Shown: piece after piece, positions 49,524-57,884 of the stretch
Layout: the number at the start of each line of letters is the position of its first letter
How positions within the stretch are numbered: position 1 is the stretch's first letter
Origin: an uncultured Clostridia bacterium
GTDB taxonomy: Bacteria > Bacillota > Clostridia > Oscillospirales > Acutalibacteraceae
Direction: 5' to 3'
NCBI GenBank assembly: GCA_937876375.1
Contig: CALEHY010000010.1
Location: 62,001 to 126,000 of the forward strand
DNA: 64,000 nucleotides
Notes under the pieces: generated by a model
What the model was told of the DNA's origin: nothing
The model's input: the letters and a program-made list of their open reading frames with translations, nothing else
The model's database searches: none
Translations under genes and position numbers: made by a program

Positions 49524-52500
49524 ATGGCAAAGACATTAAAAAGAGCAATCGCCGTACTAATGTCAGTACTTATGATTGCAACAGCTTTACCTTTCGCAGC
49601 TATCACAGCAATGGCTGCAGATAAGGTTACAATTAATTTCACTGCAAACAAATATGCTACTGGTTATACAGATAATACAGATGGTGGTGTATTTTATAAC
49701 ATTTGGGGTAGAGATGGTAATGCAGAGGCAAAAGACGGCACTCTATATCTAAATGGTGGTGTTATTTTCATCAACGATGATAGAGCCAAGTCATATATTC
49801 AAAACAATGAATTTTCATTTGAGTTTTCTGCTAAGTATAAGGGTAATGGAAACTTTGCACTTGCAACTGTAGCCAGAGCAGACATTGACTACATTCGACT
49901 AAATACAAATGGTGATTTCTTTGTAAATGGTGAAAGGAAGACAAATATTTCACTACCTGTTTCATTCTGGAACGATTATGCATTTTCTTATGATGGAAGC
50001 ACAGTAAAGCTATTTGTTAATGGTGAGGAAAAGTATTCAACACCTGCAACATTGAATATTACACCTGATGGCAAGGCTCTTTATCCTAGCCTTGGTTGGT
50101 CAGATATGTGTGGAACAAATTCAATAGACAGCGCAGAGTATGGATATGCAACAGTATCAAATGCACAGTATAATTCTGCAGATTATGTTGCTAATAAGCT
50201 AAATAGTGTTATCACTGCTGATTTAGCTAATAATGCAAAGGCAGAGAGTTTTAATGCTGCAGCTTATCATGCTTGGGATGTTGCTAATGGCGGATACTCT
50301 AATGTTGTTTATCATCGTTCAGATTCTACAAGTTGGAATAATGATTATGTTTCTATAAGAGGCTTTGGTGTTAAGATAGCTATTCCAAATAATATTGTAT
50401 TGGCTTATGATGGTGTTAATTCAGTTAGAGAGCCTGTTGTATTAGAAACTAAAAGTACTAATGGTAGCAATAACAACAATCATATTATCAAGACAGCTTT
50501 CTTAACAAACAGAACGCTAATGTCATTTGGTGATAAAATTGGTGATGTAGAAACACCAGCATATAGTACAGGTTATTGGAGAGGTGACCACAACTTAGAT
50601 TATAGAGCATATCGATATAATGATACTGCTGATAGTTATAAGATTGGTTATGCTCCATTCTGTGATTATGATTCACCTTATCAAAATAATTCGAATAACG
50701 CAAGATTTTGGTATAATACTTTGAGCTATGTTGGTTCTGGTAATACAGATTCATATTATGATCATATTACAGAGCAAGAATGGGATATTTATTCTCGTAG
50801 TAGGAATGACGGCTTTACTGATAACTATTTAAAGACTTATACAAACACATATATCCTTAACTACAAGCCAGTTTATGATATTTTGAGCAATGCTGATTTC
50901 AAAACACTATACAACAAGGTATATGCTCATCAGAGTGAGTACACAGCAGATAGCCTAAAGGCATATTTGCTCGCTGTTTATAAGATTGCTAGCATTAATG
51001 TTAATGGTGCATTTGAAAATATTCAAACAAATTCAGTTGAATATACAGCAAGAAGTGTTGCTGCTCAGATTAAGGATGCTACAAATTCTTATAATGACGC
51101 TGTAGCAAATCTACAGTGCGCTCATATCAATACAACTGATACTGATAGCAATGTTGTTGCTGCTAACTGTGTAGACAAGGGTTCAAAGACAGTTACAACA
51201 ACTTGTAATTACTGTAAAGAAGTTCTTAATGTACAGAACAATGTTGAGATTTCTGTTGATGCAGAGAATCACAAGGGCCCAGAGGTTAAGGGCGATGTAG
51301 TTGCTCCTACTGCATCAAAGGATGGTTTCACTGGTAACACATACTGCGATGCTTGTAAGACAATGATTCGTGAAGATGGTGAGACTGATCCTGCAACAGG
51401 TAATTACTCAGCTTATAATGCTGCTGTAGTATCAGCAAATGCTGAGCTTGATAATGCTGACATTTATGTTTCTGTTGCTGGTCTTGAGTCAGCACTTGCT
51501 GAAGCAAAGACAAAGGCAGAAAATGCTACTACACAGAAAGATATTGATGATGCTGTTACTATGATTGAGTCAGCTATCAACAGCCTTGTTAAGAAAGGCT
51601 ACACAGTAAATGTAAGCATTCAGAAGAATGGTGTAGAGGTTGCTACAGATACAGCTAGTGTAAGCGCTGGTGACGTTTACACATACACTGCTACTGGCGA
51701 GAGCATTTACAAGGTTGTTTATAACGATAAGAAGATTCTTAGCGATAACAACGAGTTCTCTGTTGTTGTAACAAAGGATATGGATATCACTGTATATCTT
51801 GCTGATGATGTTGCAGATGACACAAAGGTAAAGGCTACATTCAAGGCTGCTAATGGTGTTATCGTTGCTATTCAGTATTATGAGAGCAAGGCTTATATTA
51901 ATGTCAGCAATGTTGCTGCTCCAGCAATTCCTTTCTATAACTTTGACCAGTGGGCAAGAGTAACCGATTCAGATAAGAATGTTGTATTCGAGGCTACTTA
52001 TTCACCTGCAATTGTTGAGGTTGTTGATCAGTGTAATATCATCGTTGCTGATGGTGAGGATATCATCATTAAGAACGAGTTGACAGAGTACACAGCATAC
52101 TATGATGAGATTGTTGGCTTCAATGCTGGTGGTCAGAAGATTGGTATGTATGCTGATGCTGATTGTACAGAGCTACTTGCATATGTAGATAGCGATTTCT
52201 ATATGCACGCTCCACACAGAAGTGTTGTTTACCTAAAGGCTGCTGATGAAACTGGTAAGTATATCGGTATTACTGGTCAGTATTCATATATTGATGAGGC
52301 TGGTATGCAGACAGTAGTATTCAATGGTAACACATTTAATGCTAGCAGCGCTTCAGAGGTTGGTGTTATCGCTACAGTAAGCTCTGGTCTAGCATATTCT
52401 GACAATTTCAGTCTTGAAGGCAAGGCTAATGGCGTTAAGGGTATCGTTAAGGCTGAGAGCACAAAGCAGACAAGTATCGGTGAGTTCACTGTTGCTATTC

Positions 52501-52610
52501 ACTCAAACTTTGGCGCATATACAAAGGTATACGCAAAGCCTTATATGATTATTAACGGAACAACATACTATGGCAACGTTGAATATGTTAACGTTGCACC
52601 ACTTAATTAA
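49524..52610 (+). CDS. large secreted multidomain protein
   Basis: A 1028-aa exported protein. Signal peptide MAKTLKRAIAVLMSVLMIATALPFAAITAMA; the N-terminal region resembles a concanavalin/LamG-type sandwich (LYLNGGVIFINDDRAK..., WNDYAFSYDGSTVKLFVNGEEKYS). Then come a long Tyr/Asn-rich region, a helical FIVAR-like segment, two CxxC modules (TTCNYCKEVL, NTYCDACKTMI), another FIVAR-like segment (ALAEAKTKAENATTQKDIDDAV), and beta-rich C-terminal domains. No LPXTG, SLH or dockerin was seen, so attachment is unknown. AAAGGAG upstream. Carbohydrate or cell-wall binding is a guess from the modules. Confidence 0.8.
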   Translation: MAKTLKRAIAVLMSVLMIATALPFAAITAMAADKVTINFTANKYATGYTDNTDGGVFYNIWGRDGNAEAKDGTLYLNGGVIFINDDRAKSYIQNNEFSFEFSAKYKGNGNFALATVARADIDYIRLNTNGDFFVNGERKTNISLPVSFWNDYAFSYDGSTVKLFVNGEEKYSTPATLNITPDGKALYPSLGWSDMCGTNSIDSAEYGYATVSNAQYNSADYVANKLNSVITADLANNAKAESFNAAAYHAWDVANGGYSNVVYHRSDSTSWNNDYVSIRGFGVKIAIPNNIVLAYDGVNSVREPVVLETKSTNGSNNNNHIIKTAFLTNRTLMSFGDKIGDVETPAYSTGYWRGDHNLDYRAYRYNDTADSYKIGYAPFCDYDSPYQNNSNNARFWYNTLSYVGSGNTDSYYDHITEQEWDIYSRSRNDGFTDNYLKTYTNTYILNYKPVYDILSNADFKTLYNKVYAHQSEYTADSLKAYLLAVYKIASINVNGAFENIQTNSVEYTARSVAAQIKDATNSYNDAVANLQCAHINTTDTDSNVVAANCVDKGSKTVTTTCNYCKEVLNVQNNVEISVDAENHKGPEVKGDVVAPTASKDGFTGNTYCDACKTMIREDGETDPATGNYSAYNAAVVSANAELDNADIYVSVAGLESALAEAKTKAENATTQKDIDDAVTMIESAINSLVKKGYTVNVSIQKNGVEVATDTASVSAGDVYTYTATGESIYKVVYNDKKILSDNNEFSVVVTKDMDITVYLADDVADDTKVKATFKAANGVIVAIQYYESKAYINVSNVAAPAIPFYNFDQWARVTDSDKNVVFEATYSPAIVEVVDQCNIIVADGEDIIIKNELTEYTAYYDEIVGFNAGGQKIGMYADADCTELLAYVDSDFYMHAPHRSVVYLKAADETGKYIGITGQYSYIDEAGMQTVVFNGNTFNASSASEVGVIATVSSGLAYSDNFSLEGKANGVKGIVKAESTKQTSIGEFTVAIHSNFGAYTKVYAKPYMIINGTTYYGNVEYVNVAPLN

Positions 52611-52625
52611 AGGAGGATTAGAATT

Positions 52626-52781
52626 ATGATGAAATTTGAAACACCTGAAATTAAGGTAGTAAGATTTGACACACCAGATATTCTAACACTTTCTGCTAAT
52701 GCTAGCTACGAGGGTGTTAAGGCTGACGTTTTCGTTGCAGGTAGTGAGTGGGCATTCGATGAAGAAGAATATATGCTATAA
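52626..52781 (+). CDS. 51-aa peptide gene downstream of secreted protein
   Basis: ATG 52626 (or 52629) has AGGAGG at about 52612-52617, one of the strongest ribosome sites in the window. The product begins MMKFETPEIKVVRFDTPDIL, followed by a Ser/Ala/Asn stretch and an acidic end (FDEEEYML). The leader-like 'YExPEIxVVxFxxxDIL' pattern resembles short proteins seen beside surface-protein genes in gut Clostridia; whether they are peptide precursors is not known. It ends before a terminator and is probably cotranscribed with the 1028-aa gene. Confidence 0.75.
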   Translation: MMKFETPEIKVVRFDTPDILTLSANASYEGVKADVFVAGSEWAFDEEEYML

Positions 52782-52801
52782 ATTTTACTAACTAGGTATT
52801 T

Positions 52802-52832
52802 AAGGGATGAGTTAAAAGCTCATCCCTTTTTG
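52802..52832 (+). terminator. intrinsic terminator
   Basis: AAGGGATGAG (52802-52811) / CTCATCCCTT (52819-52828), 7-nt loop, T-run. Confidence 0.88.
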
Positions 52833-52876
52833 TTTATAATTTTGATTAGTTCATCATATATATTATTGGTGATTTT

Positions 52877-53128
52877 ATGTTAAAGCGTAGGAAAGATGAT
52901 ATTGTTCAGTATGCCATAGAGCCAAGACTGGAGCTTATCGGCTCTAGTGAATGTGTTGTTGATGGATTAAAGGGCATATGTGAGTATAATCACGACAAAA
53001 TTCGTATCAATCTAGGTAAATTCTTCGTCACATTTTATGGTGATGAGCTGTGGATAGATTCTTTTTCACCAAGAGGAGCTATAGTTCAAGGCACGATTGT
53101 GTCTGTGGAGTTCGATACTAATGCTTAG
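52877..53128 (+). CDS. yqfC: sporulation protein YqfC
   Basis: An 83-aa YabP/YqfC-family protein. Recognised from PRLELIGSSECVVDGLKGICEYNHDKIRINLGKFFVTFYGDELWIDSF, the family's compact beta pattern, and from yqfD starting inside its last codons. In Bacillus the pair belongs to the mother-cell sigma-E regulon. No clear sigma-A promoter was found upstream, consistent with but not proving sporulation control. Confidence 0.9.
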   Translation: MLKRRKDDIVQYAIEPRLELIGSSECVVDGLKGICEYNHDKIRINLGKFFVTFYGDELWIDSFSPRGAIVQGTIVSVEFDTNA

Positions 53129-54296
53129 GATAATTAGATGGCTTATCGGATATGTAAAATTTGAGTTTTGTAACGGATTTATTGAGGGCTTTGTTAACGA
53201 TTGCTATGACGCTAGATTGAATGTCACCTCGCTAATGCGAGATGGCTCTGTGCTATATGGTGAGTGCTCTGCTCGAACATATTTTAAGCTTCGTCATATA
53301 TCGAAGCATAATGGTGGCAATCTCCATATTGTCGAAAAGCACGGTCCACTGTTCGTTTTGCTGAAGCTTAAGAATAGATGGGGGTTGTTCATCGGTGCTG
53401 TGGTGTCGGTTGTAATAATCTGTGTTCTGTCTAGCTTTGTCTGGAGCATAAATATTGTCGGTAATGACAAGATATCCCAGTCAGATATCACACTCTTTTT
53501 AGAGGAGAATGGAGTGCATACAGGTGTGTATTCTAGGAGTATAGACCGTGATATTATCGAAAATTTGATGATGGCATCTTTCGACAAATGCGCTTGGGCA
53601 CATATTAATATAAAGGGCACAACAGCTACTGTAGAAATTGATGAGGTAATTGATAAAACAGACCTAGTTGACACAAAACTGATAACGAATGTAAAGGCAA
53701 CAAAGGACGGAATTATCGTTAAGGCAACTACATTTGATGGCTGGCAGATGGTACAAAAGGGTGACAGCGTCACACAGGGCGATTTGCTGATATCAGGTGT
53801 CTATGAGGGTGAAACGACGAAACGGAATGTTTTTGCCCATGCTAGTGGTGAAATTTTGGCAAAATGTGAGAACGATTTTTCACTCACGATATCTCGTCAG
53901 CAGTGCAAAAAGACCTACACTGATATCAAGCGATACAAGTCGCTGTATTTCTTTGGCTTAAAATTGCCACTCTACATTGGTAGTAGCAATCATAAGGACG
54001 CTGACTATGAGTATGACAACAGCTATTTGACATTAAATGGCAAGGACTTGCCTATAGGCATAGTGACGAAAACAGCAAGGTTGTTCACTGTCGAGGTTAA
54101 CGAGCTATCGGATAAGGATTTGAATATTTTAATCACTGATGAAATGAAAAAACAGATTGATAGGGAATACGCTGATGCACAGATAATATCGCAGGATATC
54201 GACATTACACTTAACTCGAATAATGCCAAGGCACAGGGCAAAATAATGACTATTGAGCAAATTGGTGAAGAGGTGCGACTAAAAGCTAAAAAATAG
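53121..54296 (+). CDS. yqfD: sporulation protein YqfD
   Basis: A 391-aa membrane protein. ATG 53121, overlapping yqfC by 8 nt, has GGAG about 10 nt upstream; earlier in-frame codons are TTG only. The N-terminal domain (about 1-85, IRWLIGYVKFEFCNGFIEGFVNDC) is followed by one membrane helix (WGLFIGAVVSVVIICVLSSFVWSI) and a large outside region with INIVGNDKISQSDITLFLEENGV. This is the standard YqfD layout. Needed for sporulation in Bacillus; biochemical role not known. Confidence 0.9.
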   Translation: MLRIIRWLIGYVKFEFCNGFIEGFVNDCYDARLNVTSLMRDGSVLYGECSARTYFKLRHISKHNGGNLHIVEKHGPLFVLLKLKNRWGLFIGAVVSVVIICVLSSFVWSINIVGNDKISQSDITLFLEENGVHTGVYSRSIDRDIIENLMMASFDKCAWAHINIKGTTATVEIDEVIDKTDLVDTKLITNVKATKDGIIVKATTFDGWQMVQKGDSVTQGDLLISGVYEGETTKRNVFAHASGEILAKCENDFSLTISRQQCKKTYTDIKRYKSLYFFGLKLPLYIGSSNHKDADYEYDNSYLTLNGKDLPIGIVTKTARLFTVEVNELSDKDLNILITDEMKKQIDREYADAQIISQDIDITLNSNNAKAQGKIMTIEQIGEEVRLKAKK

Positions 54297-54375
54297 TTTA
54301 TTTATGCAAAAACTGATTGCTAATGATTATATAATGTGATAAAATTAATGTGTATAAAATTCAGGAGGAAAAACT

Positions 54376-55440
54376 ATGCAAATGACATTTCGCTGGTTTG
54401 GTGATGAGCTTGATACCATCAGCCTAGACCAGATTAAGCAAATTCCTGGTGTTGTTGGCGTTGTTCCAGCGCTACACGATTTGCCTGCAGGCGAGGCTTG
54501 GACTATGGATAGAGTACAAGCCATGTATGACGAGATTACAGCGTCTGGCTTGACAATGGAGTGTATCGAGAGCGTCAATGTTCACGAGGATATAAAGATT
54601 GGCTTGCCATCTCGTGACAAGTATATCGAGAACTACAAGGAGTCTATTCGCAATCTTGCAAAGGTTGGAGTAAAGGTTATTTGCTACAACTTTATGCCAG
54701 TTTTCGACTGGACCAGAACTGATCTATATATGCCTCTACCAGATGGTTCAACATGCCTATGCTACGATGGCAAGCAGGTTGAGGGCAAGTCACCGGAAGA
54801 TATGTTCAAGGAGATTGATGACAATTCTAACGGTTATGCTATGCCTGGTTGGGAGCCTAATCGTATGGACGAAATCAAGGAACTTTTTGAGAAATATAAG
54901 GACGTTACTGCTGATGATTTGTGGGACAACCTTAAGTATTTTCTAGAGGCTATTATGCCAGTTTGTGAGGAGTGTGACGTCAAGATGGCTATCCACCCAG
55001 ACGATCCACCTTGGGGCATCTTTGGCTTACCAAGAATTATTACTGGCAAGGACGCTATCGAGAAGCTTCTTAATATGGTACCTAGCAAGTACAATGGTAT
55101 CACACTTTGTACTGGCTCACTTGGTGCTAGCCCAAAGAATGATATGGTCGAGATTGTTAAGACTGCTGGCGATAGAATTTACTTTGCTCATCTTCGTAAT
55201 GTGCAGATTAATGACCAGTGGTTTAATGAAACAGCACATGAAAGTGATGCTGGCTCACTAGATATGTATGAGATTGTAAAGGCTTTGCAGGAGGTTGGAT
55301 TTGATGGATATATCCGTCCTGACCACGGCAGAATGATTTGGGGTGAGGTAGCTCGTCCTGGATATGGCTTGTTCGACAGAGCACTTGGAGTTAGCTATCT
55401 CAATGGACTTTGGGAAGCTGTAGAAAAGAGTAGGAGATAA
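54376..55440 (+). CDS. uxuA: mannonate dehydratase
   Basis: Dehydrates D-mannonate to 2-keto-3-deoxygluconate. 354 aa TIM barrel starting MQMTFRWFGDELDTISLDQIKQIPGVVGVV. Metal and active-site segments: CIESVNVHEDIK, VICYNFMPVFDWTRT, MAIHPDDPPWGIFGLPRI, TLCTGSLGASP and YIRPDHGRMIWGE. AGGAGG upstream. Pairs with the downstream reductase (4-nt gap) and with the minus-strand uxaC-kdgK-eda genes to complete glucuronate degradation. Confidence 0.97.
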   Translation: MQMTFRWFGDELDTISLDQIKQIPGVVGVVPALHDLPAGEAWTMDRVQAMYDEITASGLTMECIESVNVHEDIKIGLPSRDKYIENYKESIRNLAKVGVKVICYNFMPVFDWTRTDLYMPLPDGSTCLCYDGKQVEGKSPEDMFKEIDDNSNGYAMPGWEPNRMDEIKELFEKYKDVTADDLWDNLKYFLEAIMPVCEECDVKMAIHPDDPPWGIFGLPRIITGKDAIEKLLNMVPSKYNGITLCTGSLGASPKNDMVEIVKTAGDRIYFAHLRNVQINDQWFNETAHESDAGSLDMYEIVKALQEVGFDGYIRPDHGRMIWGEVARPGYGLFDRALGVSYLNGLWEAVEKSRR

Positions 55441-55444
55441 CAAT

Positions 55445-56293
55445 ATGACACACGAAACATTAAAGGGCAGAGTAGCTGTTGTAACCGGTGGTGGTGGAGT
55501 GCTTTGTGGTGCATTCGCAAAGACACTTGCCAAGCAGGGTGTTAAGGTTGCTGTGCTTGATTTGAACGAAGAGGCTGCACAGAAATGTGCTGATGAGATT
55601 GTTGCCGATGGTGGTGAGGCTATTGCTGTTGGCTGTAATGTTCTTGAGCTAGAGTCTATGCAGAATGCTAGAGATATCATTAATGAAAAGCTTGGCACTT
55701 GTGATATTTTGCTTAATGGTGCTGGCGGTAACAACCCAAAGGGTACTACCACTAAAGACACTCTTGAGGCTATCGACCTAGTGGAGAAGAATCCAGATGT
55801 CAAGACGTTCTTTGATCTTGACCCAGCTGGTATCAGCTTTGTATTCAATCTTAATTTCCTTGGTACTCTTATTCCAACACAGGTGTTTGCAAAGGATATG
55901 GTCGAGAAAAATAACGCTTGTATCGTTATGGTAACCTCTATGAACGCCTTCAGACCACTAACTCGTATTCCAGCATATTCTGCTGCTAAGGCTGCTGTTA
56001 AGAATTTTACAGAGTGGATGGCTGTTCACTTTGCACCAATGGGCATCCGTGTTAACGCTATTGCACCTGGTTTCTTCTCAACCAAGCAGAATGCTACACT
56101 CCTATGGAACCCAGATGGCTCTCCAACCGAGCGTACTGGCAAAATTCTTGCTGCTACCCCTATGGACAGATTTGGTAACCCAGAGGAGCTAGATGGCACA
56201 CTTCTTTTCCTATGTGACGAAACCTATTCAGGATTTATCACAGGAGTGAATATACCAGTTGACGGTGGCTTCAACGCCTATTCTGGAGTATAA
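55445..56293 (+). CDS. SDR-family fructuronate reductase (D-mannonate oxidoreductase)
   Basis: A 282-aa short-chain dehydrogenase. NAD(P) motif VVTGGGGVLCGAFAK (about 12-26), NGAGG (about 96), Ser in VTSMNAF, and the catalytic YSAAKAAVK (about 180). The role follows from position: it lies 4 nt after uxuA, where the fructuronate reductase is needed, and SDR-type replacements of the classical long-chain UxuB are known. It has no resemblance to classical UxuB, so the symbol is left blank. Confidence 0.88.
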   Translation: MTHETLKGRVAVVTGGGGVLCGAFAKTLAKQGVKVAVLDLNEEAAQKCADEIVADGGEAIAVGCNVLELESMQNARDIINEKLGTCDILLNGAGGNNPKGTTTKDTLEAIDLVEKNPDVKTFFDLDPAGISFVFNLNFLGTLIPTQVFAKDMVEKNNACIVMVTSMNAFRPLTRIPAYSAAKAAVKNFTEWMAVHFAPMGIRVNAIAPGFFSTKQNATLLWNPDGSPTERTGKILAATPMDRFGNPEELDGTLLFLCDETYSGFITGVNIPVDGGFNAYSGV

Positions 56294-56359
56294 TTTGGTC
56301 TATTTGTCATTTTTCGTTCTGCTCGCAGTATAATAATACAGCTTCGCATAAGAGAAAAT

Positions 56360-56398
56360 GCCAAATAAACACAAATTATATCACTATAATTATTTGGC
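56360..56398. repeat. interrupted hairpin in uxu downstream region
   Basis: GCCAAAT (56360-56366) / ATTTGGC (56392-56398) enclosing AATTATA (56374-56380) / TATAATT (56385-56391), with a one-sided 7-nt bulge. No T-run follows. Could be an operator or mRNA 3'-end stabiliser. Confidence 0.45.
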
Positions 56399-56453
56399 TA
56401 TAAAAATCGAAAACTAAATTTTTACATTCGCTACTATTATATTTTTTATCATT

Positions 56454-56489
56454 AAGGACTTATATAGCTATAGTTATATAAGTCCTTTT
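56454..56489 (+). terminator. probable intrinsic terminator upstream of membrane protein gene
   Basis: Thirteen-base-pair stem AAGGACTTATATA (56454-56466) / 56475-56487, 8-nt loop, followed by TTTTG. It lies only about 30 nt before the next start, so it could also act as a leader attenuator. Confidence 0.7.
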
Positions 56490-56517
56490 GACAAATAAAA
56501 GGGGAGGTGACACGATT

Positions 56518-57873
56518 ATGAATTACAGAAAACTGAATGCTAGCTTTTTCCTTGTTGGTGTGATTTTTTGTCTGTTGGTGGAGGGTATTAACTCTGTTGT
56601 TATGGGTATCAAGTTTAGTAACCTTTTGATTGTTATATTGATTTCTGTTTGCATTATTGCGATATGCTTTTATCGTTTTAACAACGGTGTTATTGCTATT
56701 TTGAAAGGCAGATTTGCAAAGCCTAGAAAGACTGATTTGCACTTTGTTGATTATGATTTAGTTAAAAACAAGGACGAGCTTATCTCTGCTACAAGTGGTA
56801 GCCTATTAGTCTACAAGCTAAATTCTCGTGATTCCTATCAAATCATAAAACAATCGGACAGATTGCTCATTAGAAAGGTGAACATTGGTGACAGTGTGGA
56901 GGATAGCAATCTAGTCAGTGATGATTTTGACAGTGTGAAATTTGCTAGAGGCGACATTTCCGTCAGATATGACTCTTTAACTCGTGTTACCTACAAGATA
57001 TCACCAGATAATTATTACGAGCCTATTATCGAAATCATTGTTGGCAAAAAACACTACAGATATATTGGATATATCAATCCTCTGCTTGACAGTGATATAA
57101 AGCTATTCTTTTCTGATATTATCAAGGTAAAATCACTCAACAAATCTAATGACAGGGTTGAGAAAAGACTTGAAAATGACAAGAGAGTGATGGCATATAA
57201 TATTCTAAAATTGGTTGCATCGATTTTTGTTCCGAACACCTTGCTATCACATGCTGTAACAGTTGATAACAAAAATGCTAGAATAATTACCTCCATTTAT
57301 ATGATTGTCTGTGTCAGCACAATGATTATTTTTGCTCTGCTACCTATCATTAACCCAAAGAAATATGGGTTATTTATTGATGAATATGACAAGTCGCAAA
57401 GGGACAAGGTAGATGTTGCGATAGGTCCAATGACGATAGGTCTGCTACTGCTGATTGCAGTAGTATCATACGAAACACCTACTAACACTGGCTGGTATTT
57501 GTTCCTGGTTGGTGTTGTGTTTTTAGCGCTGTTTATAGCCTTTTTGTTCAGAAATGGTATTACAAATACAGAAAAAACGAAAAAATGGGAGCAAATTATT
57601 ATTTCACTATTTATTTTTGGAATAATGAGTGCTAGTATAGTAAGTGGAATCAATTACAGTATTCCAGTCAAATCAAGGGTAGAAACCTTTCATATTAGTG
57701 ACCGACATATAGAATCTCGTAGTAAGGGTGGAGATGACTACTATGTTACAGTTAGGGTGGATGGTCACGACAAGAATGTAAAGGTTGATTTGGATACTTT
57801 TGAGGATAATAATTCGATTATAAAGTTAGAGAGAACTAGGGGTATACTTGGTGTCGAGTATATCGCTCATTGA
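56518..57873 (+). CDS. unknown multipass membrane protein upstream of secreted GH43
   Basis: Unrecognised 451-aa protein. ATG 56518 has a full-strength GGAGGTGA 7 nt upstream. Two N-terminal helices (about 8-28, 34-56) precede a cytoplasmic-type domain of about 180 residues (LLVYKLNSRDSYQIIKQSDRLL...). At least four more helices follow (from about 255 to 400), and then an outside tail with SKGGDDYYVTVRVDGHDKNV. No family recognised. It sits 11 nt before a secreted GH43 gene and is likely cotranscribed. Confidence 0.75.
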   Translation: MNYRKLNASFFLVGVIFCLLVEGINSVVMGIKFSNLLIVILISVCIIAICFYRFNNGVIAILKGRFAKPRKTDLHFVDYDLVKNKDELISATSGSLLVYKLNSRDSYQIIKQSDRLLIRKVNIGDSVEDSNLVSDDFDSVKFARGDISVRYDSLTRVTYKISPDNYYEPIIEIIVGKKHYRYIGYINPLLDSDIKLFFSDIIKVKSLNKSNDRVEKRLENDKRVMAYNILKLVASIFVPNTLLSHAVTVDNKNARIITSIYMIVCVSTMIIFALLPIINPKKYGLFIDEYDKSQRDKVDVAIGPMTIGLLLLIAVVSYETPTNTGWYLFLVGVVFLALFIAFLFRNGITNTEKTKKWEQIIISLFIFGIMSASIVSGINYSIPVKSRVETFHISDRHIESRSKGGDDYYVTVRVDGHDKNVKVDLDTFEDNNSIIKLERTRGILGVEYIAH

Positions 57874-57884
57874 TGGAGAATGAT

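Noticed and set aside
56488..56493. TTGACA after the hairpin as a -35 element
   Set aside because: Any matching -10 and start would fall inside the coding region beginning at 56518.
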